Source of the DNA: Phocaeicola plebeius
GTDB lineage: Bacteria > Bacteroidota > Bacteroidia > Bacteroidales > Bacteroidaceae
Direction: 5' to 3'
Length of the DNA: 64,000 bases
Assembly: GCF_003437535.1 (NCBI RefSeq)
Contig: NZ_QSQT01000022.1
Coordinates: 1 to 64,000 of the forward strand
Positions 41,819-50,151 of this stretch are shown here, one piece after another. Positions within the stretch are counted from its first letter, which is position 1; the number at the start of each line of letters is the position of its first letter. The notes under the pieces are model-generated. The model was not told the DNA's origin. It did not search any database and was given only the letters and a program-made list of their open reading frames with translations. The translations under genes and the position numbers were made by a program.

Positions 41819-43150
41819 TTATAGAGCAGGCAGGCTGTTCCCGTTTATTTTTCGGTATAGGTCAAGTGCATAGACATCTGTCATACCGGAAATATAATCG
41901 AGTACAGCCTGAATTTTTTCATATAAGGTAGGAGCCTGGATATGATATTGGCTGGACACTCGGTTGATTAACAACTGGGAATACGCCTTTTCCGGGTATC
42001 TTACGGCTTCAATCATTAAGTCGACCAGCGTGGTAATTACTTGGTAACCGGCCAGTTCAATGTCGACTACATCTTTCGAGCAATAAATCTTTTCAAAAGC
42101 CGTATGTGAGCAGTTCTCATAAGCCTCTCTGACTCTTGAACTGAGCTTCTGAATCAACGTTCCTTGAAATTCACCTTTTAGAATTTCCTCTTCGTGCAGA
42201 ATAAAGGTGCGTACACATTCACTGATTAATACTCCGATGGCCGATGAACGCAGGTAGGCTATTTGCTCGTTGGTATCGTCCACCATTTTGCATATCGATT
42301 GAATATGGCCTAACTTTTCGGGTGCAAAGAAACGTAAATACAATTCTTTGGTCTCCTGTGTAGTCAGTATTTTCAGTTTATGCGCATCTTCTATGTCCAT
42401 CATCTGGTAGCAGATGTCATCTGCCGCTTCTACAAGATACACCAGCGGATGGCGGCAATACTTCAATGGCTCTCCTTCCTTGCTAATCTTTTTAAGTCCC
42501 AGTTCATGAGCTATCTTCTGAAAAGCTTCTTCTTCGCTGGTGAAAAATCCGAATTTCTGTTTGCTTCCGGCCAGTTGCGAGGAAAAAGGATATTTCACGA
42601 TGGCAGCCAGCGTGGCATACGTCAGTACAAAACCGCCGGGGCGTCGTCCCTGAAACTGATGGGTGAGCAAGCGGAATGCGTTGGCATTTCCTTCGAAGTG
42701 AGTGAAGTCATCCCATTCCTTTGCTGAAAGATATGCTTGTAAGGTCCGTCCTTTTCCTTCGGAAAAATACGTGCCGATGGCCTTTTCTCCCGAATGACCG
42801 AAAGGAGGATTTCCCAAGTCATGCGCCAGGCAGGCGGCCGATACAATGGAGCCTATTTCTGAAATATGCGTATCATGCAGTTCCGGATGAAGCTTTAATA
42901 GCTCGGATGCGATTTTATTGCCGAGCGAACGCCCTACGCATGAAACTTCCAGGCTGTGTGTCAGTCGGTTGTGTACGAAGATACTTCCCGGTAAAGGAAA
43001 GACTTGTGTCTTGTTTTGCAAACGCCGGAAAGGAGCTGAGAATATCAGGCGGTCATAGTCACGTTGGAACTCTGTACGGTCTTCTTTTCGGGCTTCATGA
43101 AGATTCTCCAGACCGAATCTTTTATTTGATAGCAATTGTTTCCAGTTCAT
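41819..43150 (-). CDS. dgt: dGTP triphosphohydrolase (HD domain)
   Basis: A 443-residue HD-family enzyme that hydrolyses dGTP (or other dNTPs) to the nucleoside and triphosphate. The metal motif shows HNRLTHSLEV and AHDLGNPPFGHSGE (HD pair), with further conserved segments around LVYLVEAADDICYQMMDIED. I chose the ATG at 43150 (MNWKQLL), as the longer frame of 504 codons begins at a TTG inside dut on the other strand. It is divergent from dut; both enzymes trim dNTP pools. Confidence 0.92.
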   Translation of the reverse strand: MNWKQLLSNKRFGLENLHEARKEDRTEFQRDYDRLIFSAPFRRLQNKTQVFPLPGSIFVHNRLTHSLEVSCVGRSLGNKIASELLKLHPELHDTHISEIGSIVSAACLAHDLGNPPFGHSGEKAIGTYFSEGKGRTLQAYLSAKEWDDFTHFEGNANAFRLLTHQFQGRRPGGFVLTYATLAAIVKYPFSSQLAGSKQKFGFFTSEEEAFQKIAHELGLKKISKEGEPLKYCRHPLVYLVEAADDICYQMMDIEDAHKLKILTTQETKELYLRFFAPEKLGHIQSICKMVDDTNEQIAYLRSSAIGVLISECVRTFILHEEEILKGEFQGTLIQKLSSRVREAYENCSHTAFEKIYCSKDVVDIELAGYQVITTLVDLMIEAVRYPEKAYSQLLINRVSSQYHIQAPTLYEKIQAVLDYISGMTDVYALDLYRKINGNSLPAL

Positions 43151-43288
43151 AATGTAACTCCTTTGTGATGTGGTACTTAAATTTAAAGAAGCTCTAAAAG
43201 TTAAGTGCAAAAATATAAAAAAATGGTAAACGTAACTATTAATTCTGTGGATTGTGTAACTTCGCAACTTCATAAAAGCATAAAATAG

Positions 43289-43723
43289 ATGAAAATACAG
43301 ATTATAAATACTTCCCGGCATCCGTTGCCGCAATATGCTACTCCACAGTCGGCTGGAGTAGATCTTCGTGCGAACCTGAATGAACCGATTGTGTTGAAGC
43401 CTTTGCAGCGTTGTCTGGTACCCACCGGATTGTTTTTGGCGTTGCCACAGGGGTATGAGGCTCAGGTGCGTCCGCGTAGTGGACTGGCTATCAAAAAAGG
43501 TATTACCGTATTGAATTCTCCGGGAACCATTGATGCCGATTATCGGGGAGAAATCAATGTGATATTAGTCAACTTATCAGCTGAAGAGTTTGTGATTGAA
43601 GATGGTGAACGTATAGCACAGATGGTGATAGCTCGTCATGAACAGGCTGAATGGGAAGAAGTGGAAGTGTTGGACGAAACGGAGCGTGGGGCAGGAGGAT
43701 TTGGTCACACAGGAACCGTATAA
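43289..43723 (+). CDS. dut: dUTP diphosphatase (dUTPase)
   Basis: A 144-residue trimeric dUTPase that keeps uracil out of DNA and supplies dUMP. The five motifs are visible: [45 protein letters not shown] and [10 protein letters not shown]. It begins a run of closely spaced envelope genes; the TPR lipoprotein starts 10 bp after its stop. Confidence 0.97.
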   Translation: MKIQIINTSRHPLPQYATPQSAGVDLRANLNEPIVLKPLQRCLVPTGLFLALPQGYEAQVRPRSGLAIKKGITVLNSPGTIDADYRGEINVILVNLSAEEFVIEDGERIAQMVIARHEQAEWEEVEVLDETERGAGGFGHTGTV

Positions 43724-43733
43724 ACCTGAATGT

Positions 43734-45518
43734 ATGAAAAAACTATTAGGAATCATCGGGATGGTTTTCCTGCTGTTTGCCTGTGGTACCACCGGAAAGC
43801 AGCATTCGGCAAAGCAAAACTTGGCAAATGAGGAAAGGGATACCTTGTCATACGAACAGCGCAGGAAGTATAATTACTTTTTTCTGGAGGCAGTTCGCCT
43901 GAAGCAGAAGGGAGAGTATGATGCTGCGTTTGAACTTTATAAGCACTGTCTGGATATTTATCCGGGTTCCGCTCCAGCTTTATATGAGATTTCCCAGTTC
44001 TATATGGTCTTGGGCCAGGAACAGAAAGGCGAAGAAGCGCTGAAGAAAGCAGTACGTTCGGATGAATCAAATTTCTGGTATAAACAGACTTTGGCGGCTT
44101 ATTACCAGCGGAAGCGTGATTGGGCGAAAGCCATTGCCGTGTATGACGACATGGCACATCAGTTCCCGTCCCGATTGGAACCGCTGATGGCATTGGTCGA
44201 TTTGTATAATCAGACAAAAAGCTACGCACAGGTAGTTTCTGTGTTGAACCGTCTGGAAGAACTGGATGGAAAGTCTGAGCAAATCAGTATGGAGAAGTTC
44301 AGAATGTACCTGCTGATGGATAATCAGGAACAGGCGTTTAATGAAATTGAAAGTCTGTCGAAAGAGTATCCGTATGATTTACGCTATCAAACGATTTTAG
44401 GCGATGTGTACCTGAATAACGACAAGCCCGAGGAGGCTTATGCGGTTTACCAGCGGATTTTAAAGGAAGAACCGGGATATGCACCGGCTTTGCTATCAAT
44501 GGCTTCTTATTATAAACAGTTGGGTAAGGACAGCCTGTATCGTCAGCAATTGGATACCATTCTGTTGAATGAGGATGTGGAGTCGAACACTAAGATGGAA
44601 ATCATGCGTCAGCTTATCCTTCAGTCGGAACAGACCACGAAGGACAGTACACAGATTGTATCCTTGTTCAAGGAAATCTTGGACCGTCCGCAGCAAAATG
44701 CCGATTTGGCCATGCTTTGTGCACAATACATGATTACAAAGCACATGGAAAAAGAGTCTATACCTGTACTGAATCAGGTTCTGTCGCTCGATCCGGAAAA
44801 CAAGCCTGCACGCTTACAGTTGCTCAGCTATGCTATTCGTGACAATAACCTCGATGAAGTGATTCGTGTGGCTACTCCTGCGCTGGAATACAATCCCGAT
44901 GCCATGGAGTTCTACTATTATTTAGGCTTGGCTCATTATCAGAAAGAAGAAACGGATAAGGCTATGGAGATTTTCCAGCAAGGGCTGAAGCAGGTAAATG
45001 AAAAGAGTGATAAAGGAATTGTCTCAGATTTTTATGCCATTTTAGGAGATTTGTACCATTCTAAGGAAATGAAAGCAGAAGCTTATGCAGCCTATGATTC
45101 TTCATTGGTTTATAATCCGAACAACATCGGTACGCTCAACAACTATGCTTACTATCTGTCTGTAGAACGGACCAATCTGGATAAAGCCGAGGAAATGAGT
45201 TACAAGACCGTAAAGGCAGAACCTGAGAATGCGACTTATCTGGATACTTACGCCTGGATTCTGTTTGAGAAGAAACGCTATACCGAAGCTCGTATTTATA
45301 TCGAACAGGCCATGAAGAACGGAGGAGACAGCAGTCAGGTGATTGTGGAACATTGCGGTGACATTTATTATATGTCAGGCGAAAAGGAAAAAGCGCTGGA
45401 ATACTGGAAAAAGGCGGATAGCATGGAGAATAAGGAAGAAGACGGAGCTACTCCGCGTACAGAAGCTGAATTGAAGCGCTTGAAACGTAAAATCGCATTG
45501 AAAAAATACATAGAATGA
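43734..45518 (+). CDS. TPR-repeat outer-membrane lipoprotein
   Basis: A 594-residue lipoprotein. I start at ATG 43734, which gives the signal MKKLLGIIGMVFLLFAC with lipid Cys17; the longer frame overlaps dut and lacks a signal. The mature part is a long array of tetratricopeptide repeats (for example AFELYKHCLDIYPGSAPALYE and NLDKAEEMSYKTVKAEPENATY). Such proteins serve as scaffolds; the partner is unknown. Its stop overlaps the next lipoprotein start by 4 bp, and the next two genes are envelope proteins, so the three may act together. Confidence 0.85.
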   Translation: MKKLLGIIGMVFLLFACGTTGKQHSAKQNLANEERDTLSYEQRRKYNYFFLEAVRLKQKGEYDAAFELYKHCLDIYPGSAPALYEISQFYMVLGQEQKGEEALKKAVRSDESNFWYKQTLAAYYQRKRDWAKAIAVYDDMAHQFPSRLEPLMALVDLYNQTKSYAQVVSVLNRLEELDGKSEQISMEKFRMYLLMDNQEQAFNEIESLSKEYPYDLRYQTILGDVYLNNDKPEEAYAVYQRILKEEPGYAPALLSMASYYKQLGKDSLYRQQLDTILLNEDVESNTKMEIMRQLILQSEQTTKDSTQIVSLFKEILDRPQQNADLAMLCAQYMITKHMEKESIPVLNQVLSLDPENKPARLQLLSYAIRDNNLDEVIRVATPALEYNPDAMEFYYYLGLAHYQKEETDKAMEIFQQGLKQVNEKSDKGIVSDFYAILGDLYHSKEMKAEAYAAYDSSLVYNPNNIGTLNNYAYYLSVERTNLDKAEEMSYKTVKAEPENATYLDTYAWILFEKKRYTEARIYIEQAMKNGGDSSQVIVEHCGDIYYMSGEKEKALEYWKKADSMENKEEDGATPRTEAELKRLKRKIALKKYIE

Positions 45519-46348
45519 AACGGTTTATTTACTGGGTATATGTGGTGTGCCTGATTGTATTGGCCTCTTCTTGTCGTTCTCTGCGTCATGCAGAACGCGC
45601 CCCGATGATTGGTGGACTGAAAGGAGAAGAGTATCAGGAAAAGGTAATTTCCGGTCTTCCTCACTGGAATTGTGTGACAGGAAAGGTCGCTTTGAACCTG
45701 AATGTAGACGGGGGGAAGAATACGAAATTATCGGCTACGCTCCGAATGAAGAAAGGAGAAGTCATACAATTGTCGGTGGCTCCTTTGCTGGGCATTGAAG
45801 TGGCACGTCTGGAAATTTCTCCAGACCGTATTTTAGCCGTCGACCGCCTTCACAAGCAGTATGTGGAAGTTTCTTTTGATGAGTTGAACCGGATGGCCGA
45901 TCTGAATCTGAGCTTTAATGTGCTGCAGTCTTTGTTTCTGAACGAAATCTTTTTGCCGGGTAAGGAAACCGTTGAGGTGTCCGATTTGCATCGTTTCCGG
46001 ATGACATCAGAAGGAGACCGTGCTCTGTGGGAAGTAAAAGATACCCGAAAACTGGCCTACCGTTTCCGGACTACGGCCGATAAAGGATGGCTTGAAAACA
46101 CTTCTGTGGCCCTGTCTGGCACTCCGTATGCATTAAGCTGGACGTATGGAGATTTTGGGAAATTAGGTACGGCTTATTTCCCTCAGCATATATTGGCAGA
46201 GTTGCAGGGGACTGGAAAAACTTATAGTCTGGACATGAAGCTTTCCCGTATGTCGGTGGGAGAAGACTGGGAGACGCGGACAAGCCTGTCCTCCAGATAT
46301 AAGAAAATAGAATTAACAACCTTGCTCAAAATGTGGTTGGAAAGATGA
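45515..46348 (+). CDS. DUF4292 lipoprotein
   Basis: A 277-residue lipoprotein with signal MKRFIYWVYVVCLIVLASSC (lipid Cys20). The mature part fits DUF4292, with GLPHWNCVTGKVALNLNVDGG followed by a beta-rich domain reminiscent of LolA/LolB. Its function is unknown; transport or placement of lipoproteins is only a guess from fold resemblance. The start is translationally coupled to the upstream TPR gene (ATGA), and its stop overlaps the EnvC-like gene the same way. Confidence 0.78.
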   Translation: MKRFIYWVYVVCLIVLASSCRSLRHAERAPMIGGLKGEEYQEKVISGLPHWNCVTGKVALNLNVDGGKNTKLSATLRMKKGEVIQLSVAPLLGIEVARLEISPDRILAVDRLHKQYVEVSFDELNRMADLNLSFNVLQSLFLNEIFLPGKETVEVSDLHRFRMTSEGDRALWEVKDTRKLAYRFRTTADKGWLENTSVALSGTPYALSWTYGDFGKLGTAYFPQHILAELQGTGKTYSLDMKLSRMSVGEDWETRTSLSSRYKKIELTTLLKMWLER

Positions 46349-47655
46349 AACGTTTTGTAGTCATATCTTGTATTTGCTTTTGCGTTTGTACGCTTGCTGC
46401 TCAAACTACTCCGAAGATTCGTCAACTGGAAAAACAGCGTAATGAGCTGAAACAACAGATTGCCGAATCGGAAACCTTGTTGCAGTCTACCAAGAAGGAT
46501 GTGAAAAGTCAGCTGGGAAACCTGGCTTTACTTTCAGGGCAAATAGAGGAACGACAAAAATACATTCAGACCATAGAAAATGATGTAAAGGCCATTCAGC
46601 AGGAGATTAGCCGTCTGGAGCGAGATTTAAAGAGTCTGCAGAAAGAACTGAAAGAAAAGCGGCAAAAATATGAATTATCTGTAAAATACATTTATCGGAA
46701 TAAGTCTATACAAGACAAGCTGATGTTTATTTTCTCAGCCGAAGATTTCGGGCAAATGTACCGGCGTTTGCGGTATGTGCGTGAATATGCCGATTATCAG
46801 CGTTTGCAAGGCATTCAGGTACAGCGGAAGCAAAAGCAAGTTACCGAAAAGGCCAATTCTTTGAAAAACAGCCGGAAGGCGAAGGAAGACTTGCTCAAGC
46901 AGGGAGAAGCGGAGAAGGCTAAGCTGGAAGCACAGGAGCAGGAACGCAAGCAGATTTTGTCAGGCTTGCAAAAGAAACAGCGGAGCATTCAGTCGGAACT
47001 GGCTAAACAGCGTCGTTCAGCGGATAAACTGAATGCGCAAATTGACCGTCTGATAGAAATTGAAATCGAAAAAGCTCGTAAGCGTGCGGAAGAGGAAGCT
47101 CGCCGTAAAGCCGAAGAGGCTCGTAAGAAAGCGGAAGCTGCAAAGGGCAGTACCGAAACATCATCGTCGGCTAAAAAAGAGACAGCGAAGACTTCTGTCG
47201 AGAAGTTAGAAGCTTATAAGGTGGATTCGGAAGACCGTCGCTTGTCAAGTAACTTTGAGAAAAATAAAGGAATCCTCCCAGTGCCAATTACCGGACCATA
47301 CGTGGTGGTAGGACATTATGGACAGTATCAGGTGAAAGGACTTCGTAATGTGAAGCTGGACAATAAGGGAATGGATATTAAAGGAAAGTCGGGTGCCAAT
47401 GCCCGTGCTATCTTTGACGGTGAAGTTTCGGCTGTCTTCCAATATAATGGCCTGACCAATGTGCTGGTACGTCATGGAAGCTATATCTCCGTTTATTGTA
47501 ACCTGTCTACAGTGCGTGTCAAGAAAGGCAGTCTGGTACGTGCCCGTGATGTGTTGGGAGAAATCCATACCAATGCAGAAGGAGAAACGATTTTGCATTT
47601 CCAGTTGCGTAAGGAAACGGTGAAACTGAATCCGGAACTTTGGATACATCGTTAA
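46345..47655 (+). CDS. EnvC-like murein hydrolase activator (degenerate M23)
   Basis: A 436-residue periplasmic protein. A signal peptide (MKRFVVISCICFCVCTLAAQ) is followed by two long coiled coils (about 20-120 and 150-260) and a carboxyl LytM/M23 domain. The metal-ligand pattern is incomplete: HxxxD reads NKGMD, and the later YxHL-type histidine reads YCNL, while LHFQLR keeps the last histidine. Like E. coli EnvC it should not cleave glycans or peptides itself but activate amidases at division. The start at 46345 overlaps the upstream stop. A terminator follows at 47680. Confidence 0.85.
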   Translation: MKRFVVISCICFCVCTLAAQTTPKIRQLEKQRNELKQQIAESETLLQSTKKDVKSQLGNLALLSGQIEERQKYIQTIENDVKAIQQEISRLERDLKSLQKELKEKRQKYELSVKYIYRNKSIQDKLMFIFSAEDFGQMYRRLRYVREYADYQRLQGIQVQRKQKQVTEKANSLKNSRKAKEDLLKQGEAEKAKLEAQEQERKQILSGLQKKQRSIQSELAKQRRSADKLNAQIDRLIEIEIEKARKRAEEEARRKAEEARKKAEAAKGSTETSSSAKKETAKTSVEKLEAYKVDSEDRRLSSNFEKNKGILPVPITGPYVVVGHYGQYQVKGLRNVKLDNKGMDIKGKSGANARAIFDGEVSAVFQYNGLTNVLVRHGSYISVYCNLSTVRVKKGSLVRARDVLGEIHTNAEGETILHFQLRKETVKLNPELWIHR

Positions 47656-47679
47656 CAATCGTGCGGATATAGAATGGGG

Positions 47680-47709
47680 AGTCCTGGTTTTATTAGCCAG
47701 GACTTTTTA
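47680..47709 (+). terminator. terminator after the dut-envC operon
   Basis: AGTCCTGG (47680-47687) pairs with CCAGGACT (47697-47704), then TTTTT. Confidence 0.85.
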
Positions 47710-48046
47710 GTGTATAAACTCTTCAATATAGGGATATGATGGCGCATTTCCTATATGTGTACTTACATAAAAAGGAAAATTTTAGTGCAAATTCTCTGTT
47801 TCACACTGTGAAATATAAAAACCACACTGTGGGATACATATTTCACACTGTGAGATACAAATACCACAGTGTGAAACAGAGAATTTATCAGAGCGTTGTG
47901 AGGAATGTACTAAGGCAACTTTGATTAGGGCTGATTGAGTTATGATTTTAAACCATAGTAAATGAAAATTACTATACTTCACTGTAATAACTTTAATACT
48001 TTTATCGTGGCGTTCCGGTTTCTCAAAAGATATATTTATTTTTATA
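47710..48046. other. gene-free stretch upstream of the PUL
   Basis: About 340 bp between the EnvC operon terminator and the sigma factor promoter. It contains the 21-bp palindrome array (47799-47882). A 62-codon frame (47736-47924) reads through the array as a 7-residue repeat (HTVKYKN, HTVGYIF, HTVRYKY), but without a recognisable family or promoter. I see no convincing gene. Confidence 0.6.
47790..47885. repeat. four near-palindromes at exact 21-bp spacing inside a 21-nt inverted repeat
   Basis: CACACTGTG occurs at 47802, 47823 and 47844, and its reverse complement CACAGTGTG at 47865; each start is 21 bp from the last. The first and third are embedded in TTTCACACTGTGA, the second in ACCACACTGTGG. 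The outer 21-nt arms 47790-47810 and 47865-47885 are perfect inverted repeats. Spacing of two helical turns suits cooperative binding by a dimeric regulator; a cruciform or RNA hairpin is the alternative. Confidence 0.75.
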
Positions 48047-48077
48047 TTGAATTCACGTTATTTTCTATGTATTTTTG
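48047..48077 (+). promoter_or_regulatory. sigma factor gene promoter
   Basis: TTG (48047-48049), a 20-bp spacer and TATTTTTG (48070-48077): a housekeeping-type promoter 41 bp before the ATG. Confidence 0.68.
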
Positions 48078-48118
48078 TAATAAAGTTATGAGTTGCATAG
48101 TAGTAAGACAATAGTTTG

Positions 48119-48736
48119 ATGAAGAATCATTATTTTCAGATGGATGACAGGGCATTGTGGTTAGAGTTGCGTAGTGGTAGTCTGATTGCTTTGGAGGTTA
48201 TATATAGAAGATACTATTCATTGCTTCTCAATTATGGGATGAAATGTACTCCTGATGATGATATGGTTCGCGATTGTATTCAGGAGCTGTTTGTGAAGCT
48301 GGCTAAGAGTTCAAATCTTTCGGATACGGAATATCCTCGCTCTTATCTTCTGAAGTCGTTGCGCAATATGATTAATGATAAGTCTACTTCAGCAAGGTCT
48401 CAGGTAGAATGTTTCTCATTTAATGATGAGATTTTTTCGGATATTATGGATGATGATTCTTTTGAAAAGATTTTTGGAAACAGTGATGAGGATCTTCGGA
48501 AGAAGAAGGCACTTGTCCAGGCACTTTCTCAACTTACCTCTCAACAAAAGCATATCCTTTATCTTCGGTATATAAAGGGGCTATCTCATAAGGAAGTAGC
48601 TGAGGCTATGGATATGAATGTACAATCTTCAATGAATCTATTGTCTCGTAGCGTTTCAAAACTTCGTGAGATTCTTGCAACTCATTCGATAATGTGTATC
48701 ACATTCCTTCAGTGGATGCAAATTATTTTAAAATAG
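48119..48736 (+). CDS. ECF sigma factor of the PUL
   Basis: A 205-residue sigma-70 family ECF factor. Region 2 lies at about 10-80 (YYSLLLNYGMKCTPDDDMVRD, then IQELFVKLAK), and region 4 at about 135-185 (LTSQQKHILYLRYIKGLSHK, then EVAEAMDMNVQSS). It is expected to direct transcription of the adjacent susC/susD operon when released by the FecR anti-sigma. ATG 48119 is used rather than the TTG just before it. A perfect 13-bp terminator separates it from the anti-sigma gene. Confidence 0.92.
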   Translation: MKNHYFQMDDRALWLELRSGSLIALEVIYRRYYSLLLNYGMKCTPDDDMVRDCIQELFVKLAKSSNLSDTEYPRSYLLKSLRNMINDKSTSARSQVECFSFNDEIFSDIMDDDSFEKIFGNSDEDLRKKKALVQALSQLTSQQKHILYLRYIKGLSHKEVAEAMDMNVQSSMNLLSRSVSKLREILATHSIMCITFLQWMQIILK

Positions 48737-48752
48737 TTTCTTGATTATAGAC

Positions 48753-48792
48753 TCCGATATATATTTTGATGAATATATATCGGATTTTTTTT
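48753..48792 (+). terminator. terminator between sigma and anti-sigma genes
   Basis: TCCGATATATATT (48753-48765) pairs perfectly with AATATATATCGGA (48772-48784), followed by a T run. Confidence 0.88.
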
Positions 48793-48903
48793 CTTTTTAT
48801 ATTATCCTGAAAGACATTGTGTTATAAAAAATCGCATAAAAAAGTCATTAAAAGTGAGTAGGTTTTTGTTATATTATCGTATTAAAGATAAAAGGCAGAA
48901 ATA

Positions 48904-49989
48904 ATGAGTAGAGAAAACAATATATCATACTTTAGGAAATTAATTTATTATTTTAAATCGTGTGAGGTATCACCAACGGTTGATGAAGAAGACAGATTGT
49001 GGAATAATATAATGTCTGAAATCAGTGCTTCTAGACGTCGGAGAAGATATGAGTTAAATAGATGGCGTATCTCCTTAATTTCTTTGGGAGTAGCTGCGAT
49101 GCTTTCAGGAATAGTCTGGATACTTCAGGATAATAACAGAAATGAGTTGCACGCTCTTTATGTAGCCTATCAGGCAATGGATGTCAGTACGCATATAAAG
49201 AGTGACAAGGTGAAGATTCTGACTGGTGAACAAGAACTGGTTTCTGTAGATAATGGTGCGAGAATAGATTATACAAAATCTGATGAGAAACTTGTTTTAG
49301 GAGATAGGGAAGTTGCGATGCCTGATGATGCAGCATATCACCAGCTTGTGGTTCCGAATGCTAAACATGCATCTTTAGTTTTGTCAGATGGCTCTGTTCT
49401 CTATGTGAATGCAGGTACACGCGTGGTTTATCCTGATAAATTCAAGAAAGACTATAGAGAGATTTTTGTGGATGGTGAAGTCTATATAGATGTGGTAAAA
49501 AATGAAAAAGCTCCTTTCAAGGTTCATACTACCTCTTGTGATATAGAGGTTTTAGGTACGTCTTTTAATGTTCAGGCATATAGTAGTGATACCAATGCGG
49601 AGGTTGTATTACTTCGCGGTTCTGTGAAACTTAAGGATAAACATGAGGAAGAGTTGCTGTTGCAGCCTGATGAACTGGCTGTGATAATGGGCAGTAGCAT
49701 AAAAGAGAAGAAGCATGTTAATGCTTCAGACTATATATTGTGGACGAAAGGTCTTCTTAAACTTGATGCTACACCTCTTTCTGCTGTATTTAAACGGTTG
49801 GAAAGATACTATGGAGTTAAATTAGCATATCCTGAAGAAATGGAGAGCATGAAATTATATGGTAGTCTTGATTTGCAATGCTCACTTGAAGAAGTGCTTC
49901 GCCGTATAAGTTTGACAGCTCCTATTTCTTTCCAAAAGATGGATAACGAGATAGAGATACATATAAACAACGTTCATAAAAATAACTGA
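48904..49989 (+). CDS. FecR-family anti-sigma factor
   Basis: A 361-residue inner-membrane protein. The cytoplasmic part (about 1-53) should hold the sigma factor, one helix (about 55-74, ISLISLGVAAMLSGIVWIL) crosses the membrane, and the periplasmic part holds the FecR domain (VVPNAKHASLVLSDGSVLYV, VYIDVVKNEKAPFKVHT). A carboxyl DUF4974-like domain follows (LSAVFKRLERYYGVKL), which contacts the STN domain of the SusC protein. It sits between the sigma and susC genes, as in other trans-envelope PUL systems. Confidence 0.93.
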   Translation: MSRENNISYFRKLIYYFKSCEVSPTVDEEDRLWNNIMSEISASRRRRRYELNRWRISLISLGVAAMLSGIVWILQDNNRNELHALYVAYQAMDVSTHIKSDKVKILTGEQELVSVDNGARIDYTKSDEKLVLGDREVAMPDDAAYHQLVVPNAKHASLVLSDGSVLYVNAGTRVVYPDKFKKDYREIFVDGEVYIDVVKNEKAPFKVHTTSCDIEVLGTSFNVQAYSSDTNAEVVLLRGSVKLKDKHEEELLLQPDELAVIMGSSIKEKKHVNASDYILWTKGLLKLDATPLSAVFKRLERYYGVKLAYPEEMESMKLYGSLDLQCSLEEVLRRISLTAPISFQKMDNEIEIHINNVHKNN

Positions 49990-50151
49990 CTTGTGAATCA
50001 AGAAATATAAGTCGGATAAATATTAACCCAATAAAATCTGTATACTATGGTTTTAATGAATTATTACTCAACTTAAGAAAAGTCATTGTCTTTTTTTATT
50101 TGAAAAAGGATGTATGAAGAAGATTTTTAACCTTTTAATTTAATAACAAAC

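Noticed and set aside
43151..43333. Extra 61 codons at the amino end of dgt
   Set aside because: They begin at a TTG inside the divergent dut gene and look unlike the family; the ATG at 43150 gives the usual start.
47790..47885. CRISPR array
   Set aside because: The period is 21 bp, repeats are 9-13 bp and spacers are not unique sequences; no cas gene is near.
47736..47924. 62-codon frame reading through the 21-bp array as a heptad repeat
   Set aside because: Its repeat follows from a 21-bp DNA period, and there is no recognisable family or promoter. It is kept only as a hint that the repeat may be a wider family.
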